This document shows, in pieces, positions 37,900 through 48,568 of a DNA stretch of 63,789 bases; position 1 is the stretch's first letter; every line of letters starts with the position of its first letter. Location of the stretch: assembly GCF_001571345.1 (NCBI RefSeq), contig NZ_BCTP01000017.1:1-63789 (forward strand), given 5' to 3'. Origin of the DNA: Komagataeibacter xylinus NBRC 15237. GTDB taxonomy: Bacteria; Pseudomonadota; Alphaproteobacteria; Acetobacterales; Acetobacteraceae. The notes beneath the pieces are model-generated. The model did no database searches, had not been told where the DNA came from, and saw only the letters and a program-made list of their open reading frames with translations. Both the position numbers and the translations under genes were made by a program.

Positions 37900-38403
37900 T
37901 TATTCCGCTGCCAGTCGGCCTGCGTGGTCAAGCAGCAGGCCAAGGGCCGCGCGCACGGCCTGGGTGCGGATATCCCACCGCTCGCCCGCAAAATGGTGCG
38001 AGACGGTATGCACCGTGCCGCCACCCGCCACGGCAAACCAGACCAGCCCCACCGGCTTGCCCGGCGTGGCCCCGCCGGGGCCTGCAATGCCGGTAATGGC
38101 GACCGACAGGTTGGCATCGGGCGCATGGCCGAGCGCGCCCTGCGCCATGGCGGCGGCCACCTCGCGGCTGACCGCGCCATATTCTTCCAGCAGTTTCAGC
38201 GGCACGCCCAGCGCATGGTGCTTCATGCTGTTGGAGTAGGTGACAAAACCGCCGCATACGACATCGGACGCGCCAGCGGGTTCTGTCATGGCGGCGGCCA
38301 GCAGGCCACCGGTGCAGCTTTCCGCCGTGACAACACGCTGGCCTGCGGCACGCAGGCGGGCCAGGGCATCGGGCATGTGGCTCAGAAAGGTATCAGGTAA
38401 CAT
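37900..38403 (-). CDS. pncC: Nicotinamide-nucleotide amidase (CinA C-terminal domain)
   Basis: 167 residues made up only of the CinA C-terminal domain. Signatures: RVVTAESCTGGLLAAAMTEPAG, VTYSNSMKHHALGV, YGAVSREVAAAMA and VAITGIAGPGGATPGKPVGL. It deamidates NMN to NaMN in NAD recycling; no N-terminal molybdopterin-binding domain is fused. Last gene of the minus-strand cluster, 35 bp after pgpA. Confidence 0.92.
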   Translation of the reverse strand: MLPDTFLSHMPDALARLRAAGQRVVTAESCTGGLLAAAMTEPAGASDVVCGGFVTYSNSMKHHALGVPLKLLEEYGAVSREVAAAMAQGALGHAPDANLSVAITGIAGPGGATPGKPVGLVWFAVAGGGTVHTVSHHFAGERWDIRTQAVRAALGLLLDHAGRLAAE

Positions 38404-38438
38404 CGGCGGCGTTCTCCTCTTTCCGGGGCGTCAACGCA

Positions 38439-38903
38439 TCAGGCAAGGTAACGGATGCCTGCCAGGATCGCGGCCGCCATAAGTCCGGCCACCACGTCAT
38501 CACCCATGATGCCAAGCGCATCATGCCTGCGGTCGAACCAGCCCACCGGGCCAGGCTTGGTAATGTCAAACAGGCGGAACAAAACGAAGGCCAGCGCCAG
38601 CCACAGCCCATCGGCCCAGCGCAGGCCTGCAAGCGGCAACGGGGCGAGGGGAAACATGGCAATCCACATGCCCGCCACTTCATCAATCACGATCCAGCCG
38701 TGATCTTCCCCGCCGGAGGCAAGCTGTGTGGCGCGGTAGCCCACAAAGGTCACCACCAGCACCGCCAGCGCCATCCATATCCATTGCCCCAGCAGCGGCA
38801 CGCCCACGATCAGCGCAGCGAGCGAACCCACCGTGCCCGGTGCGCGCGGCGCAAAGCCGGTGCCACAGAAACTGGCGATGAAGCGGGCGGGAGAAAACGC
38901 CAT
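38439..38903 (-). CDS. pgpA: Phosphatidylglycerophosphatase A
   Basis: 154 residues with the family's GTGFAPRAPGTVGSLAAL at the N-terminus, the catalytic-region DEVAGMWIAM, and RLFDITKPGPVGWFDRR plus GIMGDDVVAGL near the end. Three to four membrane segments. It removes phosphate from phosphatidylglycerophosphate, giving phosphatidylglycerol; a cardiolipin synthase gene lies 11 kb away. Its ATG overlaps the slt stop by one base. Confidence 0.94.
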   Translation of the reverse strand: MAFSPARFIASFCGTGFAPRAPGTVGSLAALIVGVPLLGQWIWMALAVLVVTFVGYRATQLASGGEDHGWIVIDEVAGMWIAMFPLAPLPLAGLRWADGLWLALAFVLFRLFDITKPGPVGWFDRRHDALGIMGDDVVAGLMAAAILAGIRYLA

Positions 38904-40876
38904 CAGCCCGCTCCCAGCGCCGGGTCGGTGGCCTGGTAGATGGCCATGTTCTCCTCCACCCGCTCCACGTAGTTGCGTGTCTCGCCAAACGGGATGCTCT
39001 CGATCCAGTCCAGCATGGCATCGGGCACGGGGGTGTCGCGCGCGGGGTTGCCCAGAGTGAGCAGCCAGCCATCAATGCGGTGGGGGCCTGCGTTATAGGC
39101 GGCGGCCACGTATGGCACGGCGCCCCCCATGCGTTGGGCAATATCGGCCAGATAGGCAGCGCCTAGCTGCATGTTCAGGTCGGGGTTGGTCAGGCTGGCC
39201 GCGCTGACATTCACGTTCAGCCCCGCCTTGCGCGCGACTTCACGCGCGGTCGGCACGAGCAGTTGCATCAGGCCCACCGCATGGGCGGGGCTGACCACGC
39301 CTGCATCAAATCCGCTTTCCTGCCGGGTTATGGCCAGTTCCACATCGGGCGGCAGGGTGCTCGTGGGGGGCGCGCAGGCACGTGGCCAGCCCTCATGCAC
39401 CAGTGTCAGCCCATCCTTGCCCGCAAGCCGGGCTACCATCACGGCGGCATCGGGCATGCCAAGGCGGGTGGCCATGCGGGCGGCAAGCACATGAGTGACG
39501 GGACTGGTGCCCTGCGCATCCAGTGCCAGAACAAAGTCACGGGCATGGTGCCGGTCGTTCCATGAGACGAGGATCTCGGCCGCGCGGGCAAGGTCGGTCG
39601 TGTCGAACCGGACGGAATCAGCCACGCTGGGGCTGGGTTCGCTCTCGCGCAGGAGCTGCGCGCGGATCTGGCGACCCGCCCTGTCAGGCGTAATGAGCTG
39701 GTTGGCGCTGTTGCCTGCCAGCCATTCTATGGCCATCTGGCCATAAAAGGTGTTGGCGAGGCCTGCGGCCTGCGTCCATTGCGCGCGGGCCGGGCCATGG
39801 CGCCCCTGTGCCCACAGCGCACGCCCCACCCAGAACAGCCCCCGGCTGCGGGTAATGACCGGAACCGCCTGCGCCAGCGGGGCGAAATCAGCCTGCGCGT
39901 GCCCGGCATCATGCAGGTATTCCAGCCGGATCCAGCCTGCAAGGAACAGGGCATCATAATGGTTGGCCGAGCCGATATCCGCCGTGTCGCTGGCCATGAA
40001 CAGCGCGTCATCCACCCGGTGGGCCAGCAAAAGGTCGCGCGCCAGCCCGTCACGCTCGCGCCAGAACACGGTGGCAATGGCGGGGGCCTGCTGCTTTTCG
40101 GTGTCCACGCCACGGGCGTGCCACAGGGCCAGCGCCTCATCGAGGCGTTGTGCGTGGTGCAGCCAGCGCAACTGGTCGAGCACCAGCGCGCCATCGGCCT
40201 GCTGCTCGGGCGGCAGGGTGCCCAAGGTGGCTTCGGCCTGCGGGTCGTTGCGGCGAAAAGCCAGACGCGCGCGGGCCACGGGCTGCTGCGTGGCTTCAAG
40301 CAGCGCAACCTGCCGGGTCGCGGCATCCACCTTGCCCGCGCGTTCCTGCCGGTCAAAGCGCTGCCAGTGGTCCTGTGGCGCAAGCTGCGGCCCGAAGCCC
40401 GCCAGCAGGGCCTGTGCCTCGGCAGGGCTGTCAGCGCGGTTGATCCATGCATCACGCGCCCAGGCCACCAGTTTTTCGGGGGCGGGGCTGGCATGGGCGC
40501 AGCGCAGCAGGGCATGCACGTCCGTCAGCGGCAGGCGGGGGCACAGCGCGCCCGCTACCGTATCATCCGCTTCGCCCGCCAGCGCCTGCTGGTAGTGGGC
40601 GAGCAGGAGGCCACGCTGGGGCCAGGCGGGGTTTTCGTTCAGGAAGGTGGCGTATTCCTCCGCCGTGCCGCCAGCGCCCGAGAGCAGGCGCAGATAGACC
40701 AGCAGCCTGGCCGCGACGGGATCATCATCGGCATTGCCCGTGGCAGCCTGCCGTGGCGTGGGCCAGTCGCCCGGAGCCGTGGTGGCGTGGGCAGGAATGG
40801 CCAGTCCCGCCATGACCGTGGCAAGGCAGGCCGCCCGGCCCATGTGGCCCAGGCGTAGGGAACCCAGAAGCTGCAT
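38903..40876 (-). CDS. slt: Soluble lytic murein transglycosylase
   Basis: 657 residues from ATG 40876; the frame upstream to 40975 overlaps the terC-type gene and is rejected. An N-terminal signal (CLATVMAGLAIPAHA) is followed by a long alpha-helical superhelix (about 45-490) and a C-terminal SLT domain (about 510-640) with the catalytic Glu in ITRQESGFD, then GLMQLLVPTAR and AAAYNAGPHRIDGWL. It cleaves peptidoglycan to 1,6-anhydro products in the periplasm. It overlaps its neighbours by one base on each side, so it is tightly coupled. Confidence 0.93.
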   Translation of the reverse strand: MQLLGSLRLGHMGRAACLATVMAGLAIPAHATTAPGDWPTPRQAATGNADDDPVAARLLVYLRLLSGAGGTAEEYATFLNENPAWPQRGLLLAHYQQALAGEADDTVAGALCPRLPLTDVHALLRCAHASPAPEKLVAWARDAWINRADSPAEAQALLAGFGPQLAPQDHWQRFDRQERAGKVDAATRQVALLEATQQPVARARLAFRRNDPQAEATLGTLPPEQQADGALVLDQLRWLHHAQRLDEALALWHARGVDTEKQQAPAIATVFWRERDGLARDLLLAHRVDDALFMASDTADIGSANHYDALFLAGWIRLEYLHDAGHAQADFAPLAQAVPVITRSRGLFWVGRALWAQGRHGPARAQWTQAAGLANTFYGQMAIEWLAGNSANQLITPDRAGRQIRAQLLRESEPSPSVADSVRFDTTDLARAAEILVSWNDRHHARDFVLALDAQGTSPVTHVLAARMATRLGMPDAAVMVARLAGKDGLTLVHEGWPRACAPPTSTLPPDVELAITRQESGFDAGVVSPAHAVGLMQLLVPTAREVARKAGLNVNVSAASLTNPDLNMQLGAAYLADIAQRMGGAVPYVAAAYNAGPHRIDGWLLTLGNPARDTPVPDAMLDWIESIPFGETRNYVERVEENMAIYQATDPALGAG

Positions 40877-41478
40877 CAGCCATGCCCCACATGCGTCCAG
40901 ACCTCGCCACCGCCCTTGACAATGAGTTCGATGGCCACCGCCAGCACCACCAGCAGCCCCACCCATGAAATCCATTTGTACCGCTCCAGCAGCCTTGCAA
41001 TGAGCGAGGCCGCGACCGCCATCAGCACCACCGATATGACCAGCCCGCTCACCAGCACGCCCATATGCTCGCCCGCGGCCCCGGCCACGGCCAGCACGTT
41101 GTCCAGGCTCATGGACAGGTCAGCCACGATAATGCGGATGATGGCGTTACGCAGGGAACCGGGGGCAGGGGTGTCCGTTTCGGCATGGCCATCCCCGCGC
41201 ATCTCGCGGAACATGCGCCAGCACACCCACATCAGCAGAAGGCCGCCCGCCAGTGTCAGCCCGATGATGGCCAGCAGCCTGACCGCCACCAGCGCCAGCC
41301 CGATGCGGATGACCGCCGCCCCCAGCACGCCGCACAATATGGCGATTCGGCGTGACTGCTGCGGCAGGTTGCGCACCGCCATGCCCACCACGATGGCGTT
41401 ATCGCCCGCCAAAGTTACGTCAATCAGGATAACCTGGGCCAGTGCATAAAGGGAAGACGGGGAAAAAATGGCAGACAT
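40876..41478 (-). CDS. TerC/YjbE-family integral membrane protein
   Basis: 200 residues from ATG 41478 (MSAIFSPSSLYALAQVIL). Six to seven membrane segments, with two acidic motifs typical of the family: DVTLAGDNAIVVGMAV near residue 16 and DLSMSLDNVLAVAGAAG near residue 115. TerC/YjbE proteins are linked to metal-ion efflux, especially manganese, to metallate exported enzymes. First in the minus-strand cluster terC-slt-pgpA-pncC. I looked for a manganese (yybP-ykoY) riboswitch upstream and did not find one. Confidence 0.88.
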   Translation of the reverse strand: MSAIFSPSSLYALAQVILIDVTLAGDNAIVVGMAVRNLPQQSRRIAILCGVLGAAVIRIGLALVAVRLLAIIGLTLAGGLLLMWVCWRMFREMRGDGHAETDTPAPGSLRNAIIRIIVADLSMSLDNVLAVAGAAGEHMGVLVSGLVISVVLMAVAASLIARLLERYKWISWVGLLVVLAVAIELIVKGGGEVWTHVGHG

Positions 41479-41708
41479 GGGCTGATGGATTCCTGAAGGC
41501 AAGGTCGTGCCACCGCAGGGCGGGGCGGGCGTGACAGGTGCTTTATGCCGCCGTGCATGGGCAACATGCAATCATGCCTGTCATGACAGATTGTATGCCA
41601 TGTGCGGAAAGCTGCGTGAATATAAGGGAGACGCACGGCGCAGAATTGGCTAGGAAGGCGGCCTGATCCTGATTGCCCCAAGCTTTTGAGTTAAGGAAGC
41701 CCGAGAAC

Positions 41709-43061
41709 ATGGTACCGCGCTATACCCGCCCCGTCATGGCCGCCATCTGGTCCCCCACGAACCGCTATCGCATCTGGTTCGAGATCGAGGCCCTCGCCTG
41801 CGAGGCCATGGCGGAATACGGCGCGATCCCGGCCGAGGCAGCAAGGACCATCCGCGAGAAGGGCGATGCCGCCATGGCCGCCTTCTCGCAGGCCGACCTT
41901 GACCGCATTGACGAGATCGAGGCCGAGACCCGCCACGATGTCATCGCCTTCCTGACCTGGCTGGCTGAAAAGGTTGGCCCGGACAGCCGCTTCGTGCATC
42001 TGGGCATGACCTCGTCGGATGTGCTCGACACCTGCCTGTCAGTGCAGATGGTGCAGGCGACCGACCTGCTCCTGCAGGATGTCGATGCCGTGCTCGCGGC
42101 ACTCAAGCGCCGCGCGTTCGAGCATAAATACACGCTCACCATCGGCCGCAGCCACGCCATCCACGCCGAGCCGACCTCGTTTGGCCTGAAGATCGCGGGT
42201 CACTATGCCGAGTTCGCCCGCAATCGCGCCCGCCTTGTCCGCGCGCGTGAGGAAATTGCCGTCTGCGCCATCTCGGGCGCTGTCGGCACCTACGCCCATA
42301 TCGACCCGCGCGTTGAGGACTATGTGGCAAAGAAGCTTGGCCTGAAGCCCGAGGACGTGTCCACCCAGGTCATTCCGCGTGACCGGCATGCCGCCTATTT
42401 CTGCGCGCTCGCGGTCATTGCCAGCGGCATCGAGCGGCTGGCCACCGAGGTGCGCCACCTCCAGCGCTCGGAAGTGCGCGAGGCGGAAGAGTTCTTCCAC
42501 AAGGGGCAGAAGGGCTCGTCTGCCATGCCGCACAAGCGCAACCCCGTGCTGTCGGAAAACCTGACCGGGCTGGCCCGCCTCGTGCGCTCGCATGTCATCC
42601 CCGCGCTCGAGAACGTGGCGCTGTGGCACGAGCGTGACATCAGCCACTCCTCCGTCGAGCGCAACATCTGCCCCGATGGCACGATCGGCCTCGACTTCGC
42701 GCTCATGCGCCTTGCGGGCATGATGGAAAAGCTGGTGGTCTATCCCGACCAGATGCAGGCCAATATCGAGAGCCTTGGCGGCGTGGTGCATTCGGGCGAA
42801 GTGCTGCTGGCCCTTGCGCGCGCGGGCATCCTGCGGGAGGATGCGTACCGCATCGTCCAGCGCAACGCCATGGAAACATGGACGAAGCTGGGCCACAAGG
42901 ATGGAAAGACCTTCCGCGAGAACCTGGCAGCCGACCCCGAGGTGGCAGGCCGGGTGCCAGCGGATGTGCTCGATGCGGCCATGGACAGCAATGCCCATCT
43001 TGGCAAGATCGACCACACCTTCACCCGCGTGTTTGGTGAGGCAGGCCCCGCACGGAGCTGA
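41709..43061 (+). CDS. purB: Adenylosuccinate lyase
   Basis: 450 residues from ATG 41709 ([16 protein letters not shown]); the frame to 41673 is rejected. The fumarase-superfamily signature [14 protein letters not shown] is present, as are [15 protein letters not shown] and [14 protein letters not shown] (catalytic His). It acts twice in purine synthesis, on SAICAR and on adenylosuccinate. It stands a little upstream of the purC-purL operon with the NRDE gene between. Confidence 0.96.
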   Translation: MVPRYTRPVMAAIWSPTNRYRIWFEIEALACEAMAEYGAIPAEAARTIREKGDAAMAAFSQADLDRIDEIEAETRHDVIAFLTWLAEKVGPDSRFVHLGMTSSDVLDTCLSVQMVQATDLLLQDVDAVLAALKRRAFEHKYTLTIGRSHAIHAEPTSFGLKIAGHYAEFARNRARLVRAREEIAVCAISGAVGTYAHIDPRVEDYVAKKLGLKPEDVSTQVIPRDRHAAYFCALAVIASGIERLATEVRHLQRSEVREAEEFFHKGQKGSSAMPHKRNPVLSENLTGLARLVRSHVIPALENVALWHERDISHSSVERNICPDGTIGLDFALMRLAGMMEKLVVYPDQMQANIESLGGVVHSGEVLLALARAGILREDAYRIVQRNAMETWTKLGHKDGKTFRENLAADPEVAGRVPADVLDAAMDSNAHLGKIDHTFTRVFGEAGPARS

Positions 43062-43103
43062 AGCGCCGTGCCCTGACGGAAAACAGCAGCAGGATATCGA
43101 GGC

Positions 43104-43844
43104 GTGTGCACAGTCGTCATTTCCCACGATCCGGATCAGGACTGGCCGCTGCTCATGGCGGCCAACCGTGACGAACGCCTCGACCGGCCCTGGCTGCCGC
43201 CCGGGCGGCACTGGGCCGACCAGCCCACCGTCATTGGCGGGCAGGACCAGGTGGCCGGTGGCTCGTGGCTCACGCTCAATGATGCAGGGGTTGTGGCCGG
43301 CATCATGAACCGCGTGGGCAGCCTCGGCCCCATGCCGGGCAAGAACTCGCGCGGCGCGCTGCCGTTGCTGGCTGGCCGGTTTGATACGGCACGGGCGGCA
43401 GTGGAGCACATTGCCACCATCAATGCAGGCGCATGGCGCTCGTTCAACATGATCGTGGCCGACCGGGTGGAAGCCTTCTTCATTCGCGGCCCCGGCTACG
43501 GCCAGCCGCAGGTCGAGCCACTTGCCCCCGGCGTGCACATGGTCGCCACCACCGACCCCGATGACATGGGCATGCCGCGCATCGCCCGCCACCTGCCGCG
43601 CTTTCGGGCGGCAACACGGCCCGTGCCGCCGGAGTGGACCGCCTGGACCACGCTGCTGGCCGACCGCTCGCTGCCAGCGGGCAGCGAACTCAACATCCCG
43701 CCACGCTCGGGCTTTGGCACGTGCAGTTCATCGGCCATCGGGGTGGCAGGCGATGGCCGCAGGTCGTGGTTCTTTGCCGCGGGCGCGCCTGACCGCGTGG
43801 GCTACCAGCCCATCGACATCGCGGCGCCGCAGCCGCGGGCTTAA
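43104..43844 (+). CDS. NRDE (TANGO2-like) family protein
   Basis: 246 residues from GTG 43104; the start is fixed because the family needs Cys at position 2 (MCTVV), perhaps exposed as an N-terminal nucleophile. The namesake AANRDERLDRP follows, then GGSWLTLNDAGVVAGIMNR. The family is linked to eukaryotic TANGO2, with proposed roles in heme or lipid handling, but no reaction is established. It follows purB by 42 bp and may be co-transcribed with it. Confidence 0.88.
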   Translation: MCTVVISHDPDQDWPLLMAANRDERLDRPWLPPGRHWADQPTVIGGQDQVAGGSWLTLNDAGVVAGIMNRVGSLGPMPGKNSRGALPLLAGRFDTARAAVEHIATINAGAWRSFNMIVADRVEAFFIRGPGYGQPQVEPLAPGVHMVATTDPDDMGMPRIARHLPRFRAATRPVPPEWTAWTTLLADRSLPAGSELNIPPRSGFGTCSSSAIGVAGDGRRSWFFAAGAPDRVGYQPIDIAAPQPRA

Positions 43845-43980
43845 GGTAAATATGGTATCTTCCCGCCCGGAACGCTGCTATGGCATGCGAACCATTGGGG
43901 ATCATGCCGCAAACAGATCCTGCAGATCAGGGGAGGGGCCGCTCCCGGCCCGTCCCCACAGCGTTATGTGAAGGACGAGT

Positions 43981-44745
43981 ATGGGCCGCCGCCGCCAGCT
44001 TTACGAAGGAAAAGCCAAGATCCTTTTCGAGGGGCCCGAGCCGGGCACGCTCGTGCAGTATTTCAAGGATGACGCCAGCGCCGGTAACGGCGCGAAAAAG
44101 GGCATCATCACCGGCAAGGGGGTGCTGAACAACCGTATCAGCGAGCACCTCATGCTGCGCCTGCACGATATCGGGATTCCCACCCATTTCATCCGCCGCC
44201 TGAACATGCGCGAGCAGTTGATCCGCGAAGTCGAGATCATTCCGCTTGAGGTCGTGGTGCGCAACGTGGCGGCGGGTTCGCTGTCCAAGCGGCTGGGCAT
44301 TCAGGAAGGCACGCGCCTGCCGCGTCCCATCATCGAGTTCTATTACAAGAACGACGCCCTGAACGACCCGATGGTGAGCGAGGAGCACATCACCGCGTTT
44401 GGCTGGGCCTGCCCGCATGACATGGAAGACATCGTGGCGCTGAGCATGCGCGTGAACGACTTCCTGTGCGGCCTGTTCATGGGCATCGGCATCATCCTTG
44501 TCGATTTCAAGCTGGAATTCGGCCGCCTGTTCGAGGGCGACAACATGCGCATCGTTCTGGCGGATGAAATCTCGCCCGATAACTGCCGCCTGTGGGATGC
44601 CAAGACCAGCGAGAAGCTGGACAAGGACCGTTTCCGCAAGGACATGGGCAAGGTTGAAGAAGCTTATCAGGAAGTTGCGATGCGCCTGGGCATCCTGCCC
44701 GAGGCCACGAATTCCGACATGAAGGGACCGGAGGTAATGCAATGA
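43981..44745 (+). CDS. purC: Phosphoribosylaminoimidazole-succinocarboxamide synthase
   Basis: 254 residues. SAICAR synthetase motifs: [70 protein letters not shown]. It ligates aspartate to CAIR. First gene of the compact purC-purS-x-purQ-purL series; it overlaps purS by ATGA (44742-44745). Confidence 0.97.
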   Translation: MGRRRQLYEGKAKILFEGPEPGTLVQYFKDDASAGNGAKKGIITGKGVLNNRISEHLMLRLHDIGIPTHFIRRLNMREQLIREVEIIPLEVVVRNVAAGSLSKRLGIQEGTRLPRPIIEFYYKNDALNDPMVSEEHITAFGWACPHDMEDIVALSMRVNDFLCGLFMGIGIILVDFKLEFGRLFEGDNMRIVLADEISPDNCRLWDAKTSEKLDKDRFRKDMGKVEEAYQEVAMRLGILPEATNSDMKGPEVMQ

Positions 44746-44984
44746 AGGTGCGCGTGACCGTCATGCTGAAGGAAGGCGTGCTCGACCCGCAGGGCAAGGC
44801 CGTGGAACATGCGCTGCATGTGCTCGATTTTGGTAATGTGGGCGAGGTGCGCATTGGCCGCGTGATCGAGCTTGAAGTTGACGAGACCGACCGCGAGCGC
44901 GCCCGCGCCCAGGCCGATGCCATGGCGCGCGCCCTGCTGGCCAATCTCGTGATCGAGGATTTCACAACGGAGGTCGTTGGATGA
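44742..44984 (+). CDS. purS: Phosphoribosylformylglycinamidine synthase, PurS subunit
   Basis: 80 residues, the full length for Pur[21 protein letters not shown], then [14 protein letters not shown]. It bridges PurL and PurQ in the three-part FGAM synthase. It overlaps purC and the following Rap1a/Tai-like gene by four bases each. Confidence 0.96.
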   Translation: MKVRVTVMLKEGVLDPQGKAVEHALHVLDFGNVGEVRIGRVIELEVDETDRERARAQADAMARALLANLVIEDFTTEVVG

Positions 44985-45364
44985 AGATCGCCCGCCTTCT
45001 TGCCCTTGGCTGCGTCCTGGCCGCGGGCCTGCCCGTAGCCCATGCATCCGCCCAGCGTGTCTCGCGCCTTGATGGCGCGCGGCTCGGCTCGCTGTGTACC
45101 AAGCCCGCGGGCACTGGCATCTGTGATGCCTATATCTCCGGCATTGCGGATTCGGTAACGCTTGCGCACCTGTTCGAGCACAATGCGGAAAAGGACAGCA
45201 AGGACGTTCCGGCCTTCTGCATCGCGTCCGCCACGCCCACGGCGGACATGCGCGGCAAGGTCGTAAGCTGGATGAAGGACCACCGCGACGACCTGAGCCG
45301 CCCGGCGGGCGAGGTCGTGTTCACGGCGCTGCATGAATCCTATCCCTGCGGCGGCGGCAAATGA
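44981..45364 (+). CDS. Exported Rap1a/Tai-like protein inside the purine operon
   Basis: 127 residues. A signal peptide ([20 protein letters not shown], cleavage near residue 24-28) precedes a mature domain with four Cys: [28 protein letters not shown] and ESYPC. This pattern, especially C-x8-C-x3-YI-x-G, fits the Rap1a/Tai family, first known as periplasmic immunity proteins against type VI peptidoglycan amidases but widespread outside that role. It overlaps purS before it and purQ after it by ATGA, so it must be made with cytoplasmic FGAM synthase subunits despite being exported. Family call is good; function unknown. Confidence 0.75.
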   Translation: MKIARLLALGCVLAAGLPVAHASAQRVSRLDGARLGSLCTKPAGTGICDAYISGIADSVTLAHLFEHNAEKDSKDVPAFCIASATPTADMRGKVVSWMKDHRDDLSRPAGEVVFTALHESYPCGGGK

Positions 45365-46065
45365 AGGCGGCGATTGTAGTTTTTCCCGGCACAAACCGGG
45401 AGCGTGACATGGCCATCGCGCTGCGTGGCGTGACCGGGCAGGCCCCGGCCATGGTCTGGCACCGTGATACGGCCCTGCCCGCGGGGCTGGACCTTGTGGT
45501 GCTGCCCGGTGGCTTCAGCTATGGCGACTACCTGCGTTGCGGCGCGATGGCGGCGCATGCGCCGATCATGGCGGCCATCCGTGAGTTCGCGGCAAAAGGC
45601 GGCCATATCCTGGGCGTGTGCAACGGCTTCCAGATCCTGACCGAGGCGCAGCTTCTGCCTGGAGCGCTCCTGCGCAACGCGGCGCTGCGCTTCCTGTCGC
45701 AGGACTGCTTTTTGCGCGTGGAGCGCAATGACACGCCGTTCACCCGCCACTGGGCCAAGGGCGATGTGTACCGCACCCCCATGGCGCATGGCGATGGCAA
45801 TTACATTGCCGAGGCCGAGACCATCCGCATGCTTGAAGATACCGGGCGCGTGGCCTTCCGCTACGTGGCGGAAAACGGGCGGCTTGACGCAGGCGACCCG
45901 CAGCTCAACCCCAATGGCTCGATGAATGCCATTGCCGGCGTGTTCAGCGAGAACCTGCGTATCTGCGGCATGATGCCCCACCCGGAGGATCTGGTTGATC
46001 CGCTGATGGGCGGCGAGGATGGTAAACCCCTGTTTACGGGACTTGTGGAGGCTCTGGTCGGATGA
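45361..46065 (+). CDS. purQ: Phosphoribosylformylglycinamidine synthase, glutaminase subunit PurQ
   Basis: 234 residues of the class I amidotransferase fold: [15 protein letters not shown] at the start, [18 protein letters not shown], nucleophile Cys in GVCNGFQIL, and His-Glu in MMPHPEDL. It supplies ammonia to PurL. Its ATG overlaps the Rap1a/Tai-like gene and its stop overlaps purL. Confidence 0.97.
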   Translation: MKAAIVVFPGTNRERDMAIALRGVTGQAPAMVWHRDTALPAGLDLVVLPGGFSYGDYLRCGAMAAHAPIMAAIREFAAKGGHILGVCNGFQILTEAQLLPGALLRNAALRFLSQDCFLRVERNDTPFTRHWAKGDVYRTPMAHGDGNYIAEAETIRMLEDTGRVAFRYVAENGRLDAGDPQLNPNGSMNAIAGVFSENLRICGMMPHPEDLVDPLMGGEDGKPLFTGLVEALVG

Positions 46066-48272
46066 GCGCAAAGGCACAACGCACCGTTGATGAGGCACTG
46101 GCGCGCGAATTCGGCCTGACGGCGGAAGAATACGGCAACGTCCTGTCCATCATGGGCCGCACGCCCAGCTTTACGGAGCTGGGCATCTTCTCGGTCATGT
46201 GGTCCGAGCACTGCTCGTACAAATCATCACGCGCTTACCTCAAGACCCTGCCCACCACGGCGCCGTGGGTCATTCATGGCCCCGGCGAGAATGCGGGCGT
46301 GGTCGATATCGGCCACGGGCTGGCCGCCATCTTCAAGATGGAGAGCCACAACCATCCCTCCTTCATCGAACCCTATCAGGGTGCGGCGACGGGTGTAGGC
46401 GGCATCCTGCGTGATGTGTTCACCATGGGCGCGCGCCCGGTGGCCAACCTCAATGCCCTGCGCTTTGGCGACCCCAACAACCCGCAGACCCGCCGCATCG
46501 TTGACGGCGTGGTGCGTGGCGTGGGCGGCTACGGCAACTGCGTGGGCGTGCCCACGGTGGGCGGCGAGATCAACTTCCACCCCGCCTATGATGGCAACCC
46601 GTTGGTCAATGCCATGACCGTGGGCGTCGCGCGGCAGGACCGCATCTTCCTCTCGGCGGCCGCTGGCATTGGCAACCCGGTGATCTATGTCGGCTCCAGG
46701 ACGGGGCGCGACGGCATTCACGGGGCCACCATGTCGTCCTCGGAGTTTGACGAGGATGCGCTGGCCAAGCGCCCGACCGTGCAGGTGGGTGACCCGTTTG
46801 TTGAAAAGCTGCTGATCGAGGCCTGCCTGGAACTGATGGCGACCGACGCCATCGTGGCCATTCAGGACATGGGCGCGGCTGGCCTGACCTCTTCCGCCGT
46901 GGAAATGGCGGGCAAGGGCGGCGTTGGCATCGACCTCGACCTCGATAACGTGCCCCAGCGCGAGCGTGGCATGACGGCGTACGAGATGATGCTGTCCGAA
47001 AGCCAGGAGCGCATGCTGATCGTGCTGCGCCCCGACCGCACCGAGCAGGCCCGCGCCATCTTTGACAAGTGGGAACTCGACTTTGCCGTCATCGGCCACC
47101 TGACCGATACCGGCAATATCGTCATCCGCCACAAGGGTGAAGTCGAAGCCGAGATTCCGCTGGCCCCGCTGGCCGATCAGGCCCCGGTCTACCGTCGCCC
47201 CACGGCACCGGCGCAAAAGCCGCAGCCGATGGAGCCGATCATCGACCCCGTGGGCGTGGAGCAGGCGCTGATCCGGCTGATCGGCTGCCCCGACCTCGCC
47301 TCGCGCGCATGGGTTTACAACCAGTATGACAGCACGGTGGGCGGCCAGACGGTGCGCAGGCCGGGTGCGGCCGATGCCGCGATCGTCAAGGTGGAAGACA
47401 CCGAGATCGGCCTGGCGCTGACCACCGACTGCACGCCGCGCTACTGCCGCGCCAATGCGAAGCTTGGCGGCGCGCAGGCCGTGGCCGAGGCATGGCGCAA
47501 CATCACGGCCACGGGTGCCCGCCCGCTGGCGGTAACCGATAACCTCAACTTCGGCTCGCCTGAAAAGCCTGAGGTGATGGGCCAGTTCGTCGATGCCATC
47601 GCTGGCATGGGCGAGGCGTGCCGCGCGCTCGACTTCCCGGTCGTTAGCGGCAATGTCTCGCTGTATAACGAGACGCGGGCGCCTGATGGCACCTCGCAGT
47701 CCATCCTGCCCACGCCTGCCATTGGCGGGCTTGGCGTGCTGGAGAACGTGCGCCAGGCGGTCGGGCTGGAAATGCCAGAGGGCTGTGACGTCATGCTGCT
47801 TGGCGAGACAAAGGGCCAGCTTGGCCAGTCGATCTGGCTGCGTGAGATCCTTGGCGCGCAGGATGGCGAACCGCCTGAACTCGACCTGGCCGCCGAACGG
47901 CGCAATGGCGATTTCGTGCGCGGGTTGATCCTGGATGGCACCGTCATCGCCTGCCACGACGTGGCCGATGGCGGCGTGCTGGTGGCCGTGACCGAGATGG
48001 TCATGGCAGGGCAGGCGGGCTGCGTGCTCGACGCCCCGCAATCCGGCATGCGGCCCGAAGCCTTCTGGTTTGGCGAGGACCAGTCGCGCTATGTCGTGGC
48101 GGTGCGTGACGGGCAGGCCCTTGCCACCCTTGCGGCACAGGCAGGGGTGCCATGCCGCAGGCTGGGCCGTTCGGGCGGCGAGGGTTTGACATTGCCCAGC
48201 GGGTCCACAATATCCAAGGCGCGTCTGCTCGCGGTGCATTCCGAATTCTTTCCGCGACTGATGGACCGATAG
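46062..48272 (+). CDS. purL: Phosphoribosylformylglycinamidine synthase subunit PurL (small type)
   Basis: 736 residues, the short PurL that works with PurS and PurQ. Motifs: [64 protein letters not shown] and [16 protein letters not shown]. It performs the ATP-dependent amidation of FGAR. Last of the overlapped purine genes; bolA starts 19 bp later. Confidence 0.97.
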   Translation: MSAKAQRTVDEALAREFGLTAEEYGNVLSIMGRTPSFTELGIFSVMWSEHCSYKSSRAYLKTLPTTAPWVIHGPGENAGVVDIGHGLAAIFKMESHNHPSFIEPYQGAATGVGGILRDVFTMGARPVANLNALRFGDPNNPQTRRIVDGVVRGVGGYGNCVGVPTVGGEINFHPAYDGNPLVNAMTVGVARQDRIFLSAAAGIGNPVIYVGSRTGRDGIHGATMSSSEFDEDALAKRPTVQVGDPFVEKLLIEACLELMATDAIVAIQDMGAAGLTSSAVEMAGKGGVGIDLDLDNVPQRERGMTAYEMMLSESQERMLIVLRPDRTEQARAIFDKWELDFAVIGHLTDTGNIVIRHKGEVEAEIPLAPLADQAPVYRRPTAPAQKPQPMEPIIDPVGVEQALIRLIGCPDLASRAWVYNQYDSTVGGQTVRRPGAADAAIVKVEDTEIGLALTTDCTPRYCRANAKLGGAQAVAEAWRNITATGARPLAVTDNLNFGSPEKPEVMGQFVDAIAGMGEACRALDFPVVSGNVSLYNETRAPDGTSQSILPTPAIGGLGVLENVRQAVGLEMPEGCDVMLLGETKGQLGQSIWLREILGAQDGEPPELDLAAERRNGDFVRGLILDGTVIACHDVADGGVLVAVTEMVMAGQAGCVLDAPQSGMRPEAFWFGEDQSRYVVAVRDGQALATLAAQAGVPCRRLGRSGGEGLTLPSGSTISKARLLAVHSEFFPRLMDR

Positions 48273-48291
48273 GGCAGGAGTTTTAAGCCAC

Positions 48292-48525
48292 ATGGCAATG
48301 ACGGCACAGGAAATCGAGACCTACATCCGCGAGGCCCTGCCTGATGCAAAGATCACGATCGATGATCTGGCAGGCGATGGCGACCACTATGCCTGCCGCG
48401 TGGTGAGCGAGGCCTTTCGCGGCCTGCCCCGCGTGCGGCAGCACCAGATGGTCTATAACGCGTTGCAGGGGCACATGGGCGGCAAGCTGCATGCGCTGGC
48501 ACTGCAGACCCAGACGCCCGACTGA
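48292..48525 (+). CDS. bolA: BolA family protein
   Basis: 77 residues: [40 protein letters not shown] and [19 protein letters not shown]. The conserved C-terminal His in [10 protein letters not shown] is the cluster-sharing residue with monothiol glutaredoxins, whose gene follows 43 bp later. The pair assembles or traffics Fe-S clusters. The purL-bolA-grx order is common in Alphaproteobacteria. It belongs to the YrbA/IbaG-like small branch. Confidence 0.92.
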   Translation: MAMTAQEIETYIREALPDAKITIDDLAGDGDHYACRVVSEAFRGLPRVRQHQMVYNALQGHMGGKLHALALQTQTPD

Positions 48526-48568
48526 CCAAAAAACGGTATCCTTACCCCCAAAGCAGGAAAACAAGATT

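Noticed and set aside
41479-41708. Manganese riboswitch before the TerC-type gene, or PurR-type operator before purB
   Set aside because: The yybP-ykoY conserved segments are absent on the minus strand. A 12-bp palindrome CTGTCATGACAG (41578-41589) exists but is too short and isolated to assign.
43845-43980. ZTP or other purine riboswitch before purC
   Set aside because: Some local pairing (GGGAGGGGCC region) but none of the conserved ZTP or purine aptamer motifs.
46227-48293. Long minus-strand open frame (688 codons) opposite purL
   Set aside because: It is a shadow of purL caused by high GC at third codon positions; composition is Arg/His/Gly-rich and matches no family. The same applies to long frames opposite trpD/trpG, shc, the GGDEF-EAL gene, purB and slt.
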